Of a stretch of 64,000 nt of DNA, positions 12,401 through 24,225 are shown one piece after another. The first letter of the stretch is position 1, and every line of letters begins with the position of its first letter. Source of the stretch: Melanocharis versteri (taxonomy: Eukaryota; Chordata; Aves; Passeriformes; Melanocharitidae); assembly GCA_013397845.1 (NCBI GenBank), contig VZTG01007782.1, positions 1,833,467 through 1,897,466 of the forward strand, in the 5' to 3' direction. A model generated the notes under the pieces. It did not search any database, was not told where the DNA came from, and saw nothing but the letters and a program-made list of their open reading frames with translations. A program made the position numbers and the translations under genes.

Positions 12401-15400
12401 TATTTGCCAGATGAAACGGAACACTTTTTAGCTAATGCCATTTTATAAAAATGATTTCTTAAGTCAAAGTCTTGAGACTTTTTTGTTCAGCTACATTTTC
12501 ACCTGGCAGATTTTTGAAGTCCGGGGTTTGTTGGTTGTTTCTGAGAGGAAAGAGGAGAAAAGGAAAAGGTGGAAAGTACCCATTTTCCGGTGTGAATGTA
12601 GGCAATCCGGTCCCTCTGCGCATGCACAGCACCCGGGCAGCACCCTGGGCACGGTCGCAGGCACCTGCCCCTTGCTCCTGCACCTGCCTCTCAGGAAGCC
12701 TGGTGCTCCTGGCATCTGGAACAAATGGCTCCAGGGCCATGGAGGTAGAGAGGAGTCCTGTTTATTAGGGCTCTTTGCCCAATTCAGCATGAAGAAACAG
12801 CATGGGCACAACTGGGTAACAAATAGCCATGGCTGTTAAATACTTGTAAATCGAAAATGCAATCTTCAGTGGCTAAAAAAATGTTAGAATATGGTGGATG
12901 ACGTCAGAAGGTTCAAAAAACATTTAAAAGAAAACAGTGCAGATCATCTTCTTTCCCTTTAATGTAGAATATGCACGGCTTGATTTGAGTTACTGATTTT
13001 GGGAGATTTCATTCATCTTTTGTGACATGATGGTGAAGACCTAATGTAGTCTCTCTCATCTATTTATTGTTACTGAGAAGTTGGAACTCTTCAGATGAGA
13101 CTACTTTGTTTCATTTACAACCAGCACAGGTGCCAATCCTTAAAAATAAATCTTAAAGGCTTCCCCTGTCTGCTTTGAATTAGTTAAGTTCATACAGGAT
13201 ATATCAGTCTATTTACAGTAGGAATGAACAAGTTCAAACTTATGTCCCAGGCACTTAATGGAGATTGGTTGCTGCACAGTACTTGGCAGTTTTGAAGTAT
13301 GCAGGAACAGCATGTTTAAACATGCACTGTTTGCTGGCAGCCTCCACTTTCCTTTACCATTTGCTCTATTAGTCCAGGCAGTACACTTCTTGTTCACTGC
13401 ATAATTTCCAAACGATTTTTTTCCTTCTACCTCCTGAATTTCTCAGTACCTGAGAATAACTACAGCTGTCCTGGGACTTAAATATTAGGGAACACTGCTG
13501 TATGCTCAGAAGTTCTTTTCAAGTAAACAAAGCTGGAAACAATTTTCCTGCCCATTCGTCCATCAGTGACATACACTTAAGTGGCACTGAAGCATTTTTA
13601 ATTTTAATCATACTGTAACATTTGTCAAAAGCAAGGATTTAACTGCAAGGCACTTTTCTAGTGTCCTTGCTTACTACCCCCAGTAGCAAACTGGTAAGCC
13701 ATGTTCAGTCTGTTATGCTTAGTCCTAGTCCAGGCACCATGATGCCCTAATAATTTGTTTCACACAACTCATCTAAATCCTTACTCTCTCTTCCCACATA
13801 TAAAACAGGTTTCTGGTGACAGATGTGTGTTCAGGTGGTTCATCTGTTCCTCTTTAACTTTAATTTACTCCTGTGACTTGCTACACCCTTTACTCTGAAA
13901 GAATTAGCCTCATGTCCAAAGTTTGCTTTTTAGATGCATGTTTCAGTTTCACTATGGGTCTTTAGCTCTCAATCCATGAGCATTTCATTTAGAATGTATT
14001 TGATCGACAGGCCAGGTTCCCCAAGCAGGATCAGCAGCCATGGCTACAGGGAAGAGAGACTTTTTTTCCTATTTCACGCTCTGCAGGAAATAGGAAAAGT
14101 CTGTAACTGAAAAATACATATTTTATTGTGGATAATGATCTGTATTTAAAAGAATCAGTGGTGGTTCTCCATGACTTTGTTTGAAAAGAAATACCAGGTG
14201 TTTTACCTATGATATTTTATCTTTCTTAGGAAAAAAAAAAGTTCACTGGAAAGGATATCAGAGGCCAAAGGCATCTCAAAAATATCAATAGCTGAAAAAA
14301 AGTATGTATATCCTAAATCTAATTTATTAAAATACTATCCCTATGTTTTTCTTCAGTTATGCTTCTTAATCTATCTGTAAGCAACTCATTCACTGAAAAA
14401 AAAATTAAATCATTTTTATATTTAAAGGAATCAAACTGCTCTGCAGCTGCCTTTTTGGACCAAATTCTGGATAGCTATATAACTATATATCTCATGTAAT
14501 GGAGTTCAAGTATATATATGGAATTCTTTATTTTTTTTTTTCAGAAATAAGATTTTGTAAGAATCCCAGGGTTTTCAAGCCCAGGTCTTAATAATTTTAT
14601 ACATATAAATATTAGATTTTAAAAACCCACAAACATACACACATATTTATATAAAAATAAAAATAATTTATAAATTTGTATATTAAAAATGTAATTTCAA
14701 ACTGTGATTACATATAAAGATGAAGAGTGGCTAGACTGATTTAGTGTCCACCTGCAGGAAAGGTTGGGAAAGAGGTACAACATGAAACCCCGTGTATTAT
14801 GGTGGACAAATGCTGCATTGTCTCGGTTCAGATCGCTGGTGGTGAAACAGCGCTCCCTGACGTCCAGCGAGCGACTTGGAAGTCCAAAAGCTACGTTCTT
14901 CCCGATATTCTTGGATGAATTGTTCAACAGCCTTCTGAAAACTGTAGTTGATAAAAAGCAAAGTTGAGAACCAGTTAATTCCACTGTCTCATGCAGAGGA
15001 CTTAAAAGTCAGGTAAAGTTCTGTTTCCTTACTGTCACTGGGTCCAGGCATCAACCTTTCCATGCTGATGTTTTTCCATAATGTTTCCAAGTTGAATCCT
15101 TGAGTCATCCCCATGGCAATCCTACCTCAGGCTGCAGAGCCCTGCAAGGAAAGAAAGGTAGAGTTCCAGACATTCTCACAGCTCTCTCTCACAAGTCCAG
15201 TTTCTTCAAGAGTCTGATCCAATGTTATGCAACGGGTCTGAATCAGAGACCTGAGTCCTGGCAGGCTGGGGACAGTGCATTGGGGAAGAGTCACAAGATC
15301 TGTTCAATAACTTGATTGTGACAGATTTTTGAGTGAAAAAAAGAAGCCTTTTAATATTTTGTTGCAGAACCACCAGCCCAAAAAATTATTTTAGAAGGGG

Positions 15401-16330
15401 GAGACCTATCCTCCGTGTGGATAAAGATTGACACTGTAAGTCACTTTTAATTGATGTAAAGGTGTAAAGAGTAAGGAAGCATGCACGTCACAATTATCAT
15501 TGCGGCTTTATGCTTTGCAGTTGGAAAAAAAAAAAAGGACGTAAGTTTTTTTCCTGGTCTTAAGGATTTAGACGATTATGTGGAAGTTTCTGTAACCTGG
15601 CTTTCCTCTGTTTTTCACACTTATCAAATGAACAGTAGTTAATTGATGAGCGCTTTGAATTCCTTAGATGAAAAGCAATATGCAAAAAAAAGAACAATTA
15701 ATGCAAGGTAACTCACTGTGAATATGTGTATAAGAAGAGAGAACCTCAAAGAAACAGACTTTTGCACTGCTGATGTACTTGGTATTATCTCCACCCTGCT
15801 GCCAAGTTTCCTGATTTCAGCCTGTTCCATACAGAGTTGTTGTTTGTTGGTACATTTACCACTTGGTATGTTTTTTATCTCTCGACCTGATCAGAAACTT
15901 GGCATGATCTTTCCCTGAATATACTCACTAACTCAGAGCACCTCGATAATCTAGCAAATTATTAATAAAAGATGAGGAAGGTGTAAAGAGGCCTCTCTTC
16001 TCATTACCATAACAAATGAGGCCAGTCACACTTTAATTGGCCTGCACAGGGGGAAACAATGAAAATGATTTATGTCTTGCCATCTTCCTAGGGTAAACCT
16101 TTAGCTCTTATACGAAAAGGTGACAAATTTTCATTCTTGTTATTACATTCCAGTAGACTGCCGTAGACTAATTGCATACTACTGCCTGCATTAATTGCCT
16201 CTGTGGAAAGGCAGCAGCAGGGTATCCTGCACCTCTGTGTTTAATGACCTTTAGAGTCAGGTATCCCCTCTCCTTCGTGTCCTATGTCTCCTGGGGAGAT
16301 GTTTATCGTCCTGGGGAGATGTTTTAAACA
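6451..16330. other. Intergenic region between EPCAM and SPDYA, no gene recognised
   Basis: About 10 kb between divergent genes. The short open frames here (up to 134 codons, at 12435-12839) have no recognisable protein features, no consistent splice context and no bias for one strand, so I treat them as chance. There are homopolymer runs, an AT-rich stretch near 14480-14700 and a C-run near 10722. A perfect palindromic CRE octamer (TGACGTCA) lies at 12899-12906. A 16-base direct repeat (TCCTGGGGAGATGTTT) occurs twice, 20 bases apart, near 16290-16325. Nothing resembles PPP1CB, the gene that precedes SPDYA in mammals. Confidence 0.6.
14480..14700. repeat. AT-rich low-complexity stretch
   Basis: Dense A/T sequence with runs of T and short TATA/ATAT repeats between ordinary-composition flanks. 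No coding or structured RNA signal is seen. Likely simple low-complexity sequence. Confidence 0.6.
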
Positions 16331-16615
16331 TAGAATCATAGAACGGTTTGGGTTTGAAGGGACCTTAAAGATCATCTCGTTGCAACCCCCGGCCACGGGC
16401 AGGGAGGGACACCTCCCACTAGACCAGGCTGCTCAGAGCTCCATCCAACCTGCCCTTGAGCACTTCCAGGGATGGGGCATCCACAGCTTCTCTGGGCAAC
16501 TTACGCCTCGTCACCACTCTCACAGCAAAGAATTTCTGCCTAAAATCTAACCTAAGCCTGCTCTCAAGTTGGATCCATTCCCCGTTACCCTGTCACTACA
16601 TCCCCTTGTAAGAAG
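16331..16615 (-). mobile_element. CR1 LINE 3' fragment (reverse orientation)
   Basis: Starts on the plus strand with AGAATCATAGAACGG, the reverse complement of the CR1 3' terminus. It continues with the typical text about 'caacctgcccttgagcac', 'ttccagggatggggc' and the 'cacagcaaagaatttc' segment seen in reverse CR1 copies. It is 5'-truncated, as most CR1 copies are, and ends where the next CpG island begins. The call rests on recall of the CR1 consensus. Confidence 0.9.
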
Positions 16616-16905
16616 CCGAGGCGGGAGGGAAGGCGGGAAGGAAGGAAGCAAGGTTTCGCAGCGCTGTCGGGCACCTGAGGGACCCAAACCAGGCCCGGGA
16701 GCGGCCCGCGGTGCCGAGGGGGGCGAGAGGCGGTGCCGCCATGCCCGGCGCCCGCCGCGCCCCCGNGGAGGCGGGAAGGGGCGGGCGCGGGCGCGGACAC
16801 GGGCGGCTCTGGGCTTTCTGTCAGGGGGCCAAAATCACCGCCACGCCTGAGGGGCCTCCCGGGTTTGTGTGGCAGCCACCCCAGAGCTGTAGTGGTAGGG
16901 TGCTG
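16616..16905. promoter_or_regulatory. Small CpG island upstream of SPDYA, probable SPDYA promoter / 5' non-coding exon
   Basis: About 290 bases rich in CpG and purine runs, with one ambiguous base at 16766. It lies roughly 0.7 kb before the first coding exon of SPDYA, whose acceptor at 17564-17566 requires an upstream non-coding exon. The island is the only start-site-like sequence between EPCAM and SPDYA besides the EPCAM island itself. No donor site could be assigned with confidence. Confidence 0.5.
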
Positions 16906-17584
16906 TGAGCCAGCCTCCGACAGCCCCCTGCCGGGAGACCTACTGAAGGTGTAAATACATTTAATTCCGCCAAAAAACACCCCTCCTCACTCTCCGTTTG
17001 GTATCCCCTTAAATTTTGCGGTTACAAACACCACAGGTATGTTTCCGTGGTTGTGCCTTCAGGGTATGTACAACTTGAGGGATAAGTTTGATTCCCAATG
17101 GCAATTAGGAGCTCAAGAGCTGATTTTAATGTTATGTGGCTTAATCACAGCTCTGCTGTGTTAATTCTATTAATATTCCTTTCAAAAAAAGACACAATCA
17201 CGAATTGGAAGGAAAGAAGTTTTTTTTGGTAGATCTAAGTAAGCGTGTGGAGCTACAAGGACCTGACAAACAGCAACTTTTTCTGGAAAGGCTCTTTTCC
17301 CATTTTCTAAAGTTTTGACTGAAAAAAGAAAAATTGAAGGCTCCTTCTACTGGGGAAAAAAAAGAGCTTTATAAAATTAGAGCTAAATCAAAGAACCCTA
17401 CCTGGCTGTCTCAGGGCACAAGACTTAAATAATCAGTACTGATAAAATTAATTTTCCATCACCTGACATACGAGCTCTACTGAAACATTTCATGTGAACG
17501 AAAGAAATGTACTAGTGCTGAAACTGACTATTTTTGTAGTTAATTTCTTCTTCTTTTTTTTAACAGGAACCTTTGCTTAACGAA

Positions 17585-20500
17585 ATGAAACACAATCTGG
17601 TGTGTCAGACACCTCCCACTGTCACTGTTCACATAAAATCGAGTGCATCCAGATCACATCAGCAAAAAAAACTTACTAGACTAAAGCGACCTGCTTTTAA
17701 AGACCATCAAGAAAACTGTGAAAAAGGGGTTCCTAGTCAGAAATATAAATGTCCAAAGGGACCATGTCTAGTTATTCAGCGTCAGGAAATGACAGCTTTC
17801 TTTAAATTATTTGGTAGGTTAATACTGTGAGATATGAATGCATTGACTGAATAGAATGTTTTCTAACCTCAGTAATTTTGAGAGTGCTTTTTATATTGAA
17901 ATTAATGGCAATTCTTTATCAAGACGTTTTGTTGTTATATTTTGGTATATAAATATTTAATGCTTAAGTTAAAAATACAAGGGCTGCCAAACTGATGAAA
18001 AGTATCTTTTTTAAATTACAAATGAAACCAAGGTGGTTTGCTACTTTTTATTTTATGGTAATTTTCCTTCCTATTTTCTCTTATATTTCAACAAATACAT
18101 GGAAAACAATGTGCATCTTGTTTTACACACGGCTTAAAGAAAGGACTCCTTGTCTCTTGAATGTGTTATTTACTGTGGGAATAGACTTGGGGGAGAAATA
18201 GTGGAATGGGAAGATAATCTAAAGAATTGGAGCATCTCTTCTTTATTTGTGTCTCTTTCATATAAAGTTTTGTATTTATCTAATTTAGCAAAGACATTAA
18301 GTAGTAGTGGAAGATTACAGCTGGTTTTTATTTGACCCTAAAATACAGAAGTGGATGAGAGAGAGTTCGTGGTAATTACGGTACATGGTCATGGACAATG
18401 AAGCACTGACCAAAAATAAGCAAGTATTGCCCTATAAAGGCTGCCAGGTAATCGAGGTGCAGGATCTCAGCAGTCTGTAGTTCCTCTGAAATAATGGTGT
18501 GCTATCACCTGGAAGCATGTAATACAGGAAGAAATGATGCAAATAGAAAAAAATAATGGTTATTTTTCACTTTTGCTTGCTGTTACTGAGACTGGATGAA
18601 ATGCAGTCACCAGATTTTCCACCTTGCTTTTCTGGTAGTTTGTTTTCTTTTGTCATGTAAGCTTTTTTCACACCCGGCCTCTCCTACTGCCCTCAATTTC
18701 TCTGTTCTCTACTGGTGGGTCTAGCTTATTTTCTTTTATTTGGTTTAATGAAAGACCATCTGTTACTTTTTTACAAATACCTTCTAACATCAACAGTTTT
18801 GGTGTTTGAAATGCTACAGCTTTCTCTTGTTACAGATGATGATCTAATCCAAGACTTCCTTTGGATGGACTGTTGCTGTGAAATTGCCGACAAGGTAAGT
18901 GTATTTCCTTCTTGGTTAATAGAACATACATTGAGTGAGAAATCTGCCCTTAATTACTTGATACTTTAATGCAAATACAGAACATCAGTTTTTTCTAATG
19001 GATTCACATGGAAGTTTCAAGAAACTTAATTCATGCTTTCCTCATTGTTAAAAACGATGAAAATACCTTGGTGCAAGATAAATGTGTGAATCAATTTAGG
19101 AAATACTATACCAAAATAATACATTGATACTTCATTTTACGTTTTAAAACAGTATCTCTTGGCAATGACTTTCGTTTATTTCAAGAGAGCTAACTTCACA
19201 CCAAGTGAGCATACCAGAATCAATTTCTTTGTGGCTCTGTAAGTACTTTAAAATTATCTGGTTTTATTAGGATAAACTTTGCATTATTTCTTTATGACAC
19301 TGATCATTATGATATGTGATGAGACTTCCTTGAAGCAGTATATAAACAACCTGATCTGGGGGCTGGCCTCACTAGGGGCTGGAACTAGGTGGTCTTTAAA
19401 GTGCCTTCCAGCCCAAACCATTCTGTGGTTCTATGGTAATCTACATACTGTACATAAATAGTGCAAATTCAACATTCTGTGATGGAACAAGCCTGAGCAG
19501 CAGACAGGGGATGCTTGCATTGGTGAAGTGATACACAGAGCAGCACTGTGCCTACCAAACTGAATCTGGGAGCTTTTCAAAGCATTACAAGAAATATATG
19601 CAGGACAATACACAGCAACATATATGTGGCTCACCGGTGCTCTCATGAGACTCTATTTCTTATCTTTGCCAGCCTTTAAGGCGTTTGTATAGAAACATTC
19701 CACCATGATAGGCACCTCAGGAGCAACTTGCTATTAAAGCTTCTGTCAACAGGATTTAAATCAACTGTAAAAACATTGCTAGAGAATTTCGGAGAACTTT
19801 TTTGAACAGCTATAAAATGCCTATACTTTGAAACAGTGGTGGAATCAGTAATCCATCTTTACCAAGCCTACATAATCCCTCTGTATTTGGCTATACCTAC
19901 AGTGGGTGCTGCATTTTCTTTCACAGTGTTATGGTGCTCAGGTCATCTTTTTCTGTAACATTGTTTCTCAGATGCTCTGAGTTGCACACTAGTGCAGGGG
20001 CACGGGTGGCTGTTCCTTCTACTGTCACTGGTACTGTGGGTAACATCCACAGAGCATGGAGGAGGGAGCCCTCGCTCCACTGAAGGGGAAAAGCCAGGCC
20101 AGAACTGTGAAAGGATTAGAAGGGGACAAAGGGTCTGGTGAGATTGGGACTAGAGAGAATGCTGGGGTCAGGAGCATGTGAGAAAACTGAGGAAGAGACT
20201 AAAAGTCCTAATTTTTTTCAAGTGTGATTTACTGGAGTTTAGTACCAGGTGGATCCAGAGGAAGTAAATATTTTCCTGTTGTCTGAGAAGACAATCCAAA
20301 ACTAAAAGTAACAGATAGTGAAGGAAGGGAAGAATAGAGACATTTTTAAAAGTTATTAAAGTTTCTCATTTAGAAATAAAGGTAGACCTGTATTTAGTCG
20401 TTTGCCCCTAAATTAATATGAGCAAGGTAATTTTCCAAGAATAGCTAAAATCCATAAAGTAAAAAATGTGAAGTTTAAGATTTCACAGGAGATAGTTTTA

Positions 20501-23500
20501 AGCTTTATTTAAAGAATTTAAAGAATCAATCAGAAACTGTTCATTTTAGTTCAAGGGTTTCTTGCCACCTTGGAGAAAGATGTCAGGATATGTTAGTTCT
20601 TGCTTAGCTACTAATTTAGGAAACTCTAGGGTAAAGCAATTTTTACAAAAGCTTGGGTTTTTTACCCAAAGCATGCATATGGAACTAATTAAGAAAATAC
20701 TGTATTTCAGAGAGAAGGCTGTATTTTGTGTTTTTTCTTCACAATACTAGAAAAAAGAACCACTGCAATATGTCTGTTATTTTATGTTAGAAATCATTCT
20801 AATACAGTGTTTTAAGATTGAATAATACTTACAAACATGAACATATATATATTTGAAGGTATCTGGCAAACACAGTTGAAGAAGACAATGAAGAAGCAAA
20901 GTATGACATTTTCCCATGGGCTTTGGGCAAAGCCTGGAGAAAGCTCTTCCCTGATTTCTTAAGGTTAAGAGATCAGCTGTGGAGTAGAATTGACTACAGG
21001 GCTATTGTAAGCAGACGCTGCTGTGAAGAGGTAGGGAGGGAGATTTAATATTGTAGATGCTGAAATCACTACAATTAACACCAGCTAGCAATTTGGCTCT
21101 GGACAATTTCTTCCCTAAAGTAAACAGACGATCCATGGGAAAGAAAAGATGCTGCTAAAATGTAATGGTCCATTTATCCTCCAATATATCCTCCATATTT
21201 TTTCCTTCTCCATTTGAAATACCTTGTTTGAAACTATGTTTTTTAAGTAAATTAGAATATTTTATATTGTACTATTGTTAAAAATAAGTTTCTATTGGCT
21301 AGAATCTGCTTTATGCAAATATTTTTTTTATTTAAAATCTACCTTTATTTGTTTCACTTCATCAACTTTAGAAATAATTTCGTGTGCTTAACAATTTATA
21401 AGGAAAAAATATATTCCTCACTTTTCAGGTGAAACGTGTATCTGGAAAAGCCCTTGCCGTGTTCTAAGTACATAATGTTTACTTCCAGATGGTGGAAAAG
21501 AAAATCTCGTTTACTCTAGAGGCCCATTTCTGGGGATGGGATTAAATGCTATGGGAAAAGCACAAGGAAGAGGGTGAGTGCAGGACGCTTGTCCTTGCAC
21601 ACTCTCCCAGCTTCCCACCGTTGTTATTTCAGTGATGATGAGCACCGTCAGCTGATGTTTAGCAGCTGGCCAAAGACACCGTCTTGTGTCCAACATCCCA
21701 AGCATGAGCTGATGTTTGTGATGACTTCCATGAACATCCAGGGCTGTAAGCTGGGATGTTTCCACACCTGACTGGTACCGAGATTACTTACTCCTGCCTA
21801 AGGGAGCAAACTTTCCAGTGGGACAGTATGAGACACATAAGAGATGATGCCCATTTCAGCTATGTTAATTCCCTGCCATACACTAATTGGATCTCTTGTT
21901 TTCAGCTGTATGTTTTCCCATTATTTTTACACTTCCTGATCCCACGGCTGTTCCCATAGGTGATGGCTATCGCTCCAACACATTACATCTGGCAGCGAGA
22001 GCGCTCTGTGCACCACAGCGGAGCCCTGAGGAATTACGATGATGAAGTGCAGCTGCCCCGAGGACCCAGTGCTACTCCTACAGACTGCCTGCTCTGCGGT
22101 AAGAAAGGCAGATTCGTGCGACTCGGATTGTCATCCTCCTCCTCATCTACTGACACTTTGGAGATGATGGAATTACATTCATCCCAGAAATCAAAGGACA
22201 CCTTTTCAACTGAAAAAATGCTCATCGACTCTCCTTATAAAGCCCAAGGTATGGTTTCATATTGCAAATAATTTTCCATTCGTTTAGGCAACTGGGGCCA
22301 TATTTGCTCTTCAGAGTGCCGCAGGGATTGCTCTGTCCTTCCCTATTACACATGCAGTTACCTTGGCAGAACTGTGCTTTTACTCTCATGGATTCATTTT
22401 CATTTTCACATATTGTATCTTGACTTCCTTGAAGTACCAGCTGCTTTACATTGAGACTCTTCATATTACCTTCATCTACTACAGTAGATTTTGGGTTGCG
22501 TTCCAGTCTATTTAGGCATTTATTACTATTCTTGCATTACAAATGAAATTGAGAGTCCTGTTTTAAACACATGATTGGCTGGAACAATAAAAATGGTGTG
22601 TGTTAAGCGAGTTAAAGTGCTCTTGCCAAGAGCATGTTTTGAGAAAGGGCAGGATGCTCAGTAGTGGTATGAGTTTGGACATAGGTTAAATCAAAATTCC
22701 CATTTTCCTCTAAGTCTATTTCATTTGTTCACAATTCGTACAAGACTTCATTTTAATACTGGGGTATGAGTAGAAAACAAGAGTTTATTGTGAGAATTGT
22801 TTATGTAATTGAATCTCTGCCCATTAATCTACTCAAAGTAGCATCCTCAGCCTTTGCATTAGGGGCCTCCATTACATACAGCAGTTGGGCAAACCCATTA
22901 TTAAATTTATTACTGAAAGTGAAATGAAACACACTTGAGATGTAAACTTCCTGGGGATCTGGATAAGGCCTCAGCTCTGCGAAGATACTCTCATGTACTT
23001 AACCAGCGCAGAGTTCCTACTATACTTATCTAATGCAAAGGTAGTTATTTATAGCACTACATCTTTTATTTGCATGTGTTCTCACTAATATCCAAACTTT
23101 CACTATTATAGTAGGATTGTTACTGCTTTTGACAGCTTTAGTACAACCGTGACTCTCAAGAGATCCCTCAACTTTGAAAAATTTGGCATTTGAATATTTC
23201 CTGAGATATAAAACAAGTCAGGTGTTTACAAAACATAACTTAATAATTTCATGTATTAAACATCACTACTTGCTCAGGTGAGACCCCAAATGACTTAAAA
23301 TTAAGTCTGTTTTTACTTGAGAGATCTTGCTTCTCATTTTGGACAAGGGTCAGAAAAAACTGTTTCCTCCAACTATTTGAGAAAACTTTATAAAAAGCGA
23401 AGTTCACAAATAACCAGGCAACTTGCAGCATGAGTGCTGGAAGGGAACCAAAGCTGTGCCTGTCAACAACTGTTTTGATCTTGAGATAAGCACAGCTTTA

Positions 23501-23760
23501 TCAAGTGAACATATTCAGTGAATTTTAGTATCTCTTAAAGTTATGCTTTAAGAACGTTGCTCTTAAAGAAACATATAGTAAGCAGTTGGAAGCCAGCAAA
23601 GTATTCATTTCTAAGGGCAGCCTTTGATCCCTTACTTTCTTATTAAATTTTTTTCTCCTTATTTCTGGTAGACTGTCAGAGCCTGTCCAGCAAAAGGCAA
23701 CCATGTAGCATCCTGAACCAAGATAAATCCATGGATTGGTTTACAAGCAATGGAGAATGA
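17585..23760 (+). CDS. SPDYA: SPDYA, Speedy/RINGO cell cycle regulator A (complete coding region)
   Basis: Cyclin-like activator of CDK1/CDK2, needed in meiotic prophase for telomere attachment to the nuclear envelope (family knowledge). Coding exons: 17585-17813, 18836-18894, 19153-19238, 20859-21030, 21960-22248, 23672-23760. All junctions are GT-AG and all phases close, giving 307 residues (human about 313). The ATG at 17585 has G at -3 and opens MKHNLVCQTPPTVTVHIKS, like the human start; the exon's acceptor adds 18 untranslated bases. The Speedy/RINGO box runs from about residue 62 (GPCLVIQRQEMTAFFKLF) through LIQDFLWMDCCCEIADK, YLLAMTFVYFKRANF, DIFPWALGKAWRKLFPDFL and RDQLWSRIDYRAIVSRRCCE to MAIAPTHYIWQRERSVHHSG. 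The tail is serine-rich and ends with the conserved DKSMDWFTSNGE. No breaks are seen. Confidence 0.97.
19360..19437 (+). mobile_element. CR1 LINE 3' end (forward), in SPDYA intron
   Basis: The stretch 'ggtggtctttaaagtgcc', 'ttccagcccaaaccattc' and 'tgtggttctatgg' is a forward-oriented CR1 3' terminus. It is a very short truncated copy between SPDYA coding exons 3 and 4, counting coding exons only. Confidence 0.85.
21031..21959 (+). other. SPDYA intron, nothing recognised
   Basis: Intron between the fourth and fifth SPDYA coding exons. No repeat or RNA gene was identified. The neighbouring introns 17814-18835, 19239-20858 and 22249-23671 are likewise unremarkable apart from the CR1 tail at 19360. 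Confidence 0.5.
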
Positions 23761-24225
23761 AATACATCTGATAAGACAGAAACAGACACTGTGATTTGCA
23801 GAACAATCTGGGCTGCATCACAACACCAGACATGATGATTCACTTCAAATTTCTCCCTTTACATAGTGGGGTAATAGTTGGTGTTTGAAACTTGATGTGA
23901 GGTAGAAATCCGAGCAGTCATTACTTAAAAGTTACACAACTTGCAAAATGTAGCATCTACTTTGTAATGTTTTATTTCATTCTGATACAATATTCAAATT
24001 AGCAGCTAAGGAGGCAGCAGCGTCAAGAAAGCAGGGGTCGAAACTTTCTCAGCTTGGTAAGGAATGCTAATTAAAAAACAAAAGTTATGACTTTAGTATT
24101 TCAACAGACGATGATTATTTTATTACTGTAAGTTTTATGATTTCATGATATAGGAACATAACAAATGCTAGTACAAAAAAAAAAAAGTAGTTTTTCTTTT
24201 AAATAAAAACACCACAAAACATTTA
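23761..24225 (+). other. SPDYA: SPDYA 3' UTR, candidate poly(A) signals past the TRMT61B stop
   Basis: The first canonical hexamers after the SPDYA stop are ATTAAA at 24070-24075 and AATAAA at 24202-24207. Neither AATAAA nor ATTAAA occurs on the plus strand between 23761 and 24069. Use of either would carry the SPDYA transcript across the last coding exon of TRMT61B on the opposite strand. A non-canonical earlier site remains possible. Confidence 0.5.
23971..23976 (-). terminator. TRMT61B: TRMT61B poly(A) signal AATAAA
   Basis: Minus-strand AATAAA (plus TTTATT), about 50 bases past the TRMT61B stop codon at 24023. This implies a very short 3' UTR. It lies within the region expected to be SPDYA 3' UTR on the other strand. 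Confidence 0.6.

Noticed and set aside
12435..12839. 134-codon frame in the EPCAM-SPDYA interval
   Set aside because: Overlapping frames are open on both strands in the same GC-richer patch; no domain or splice context.
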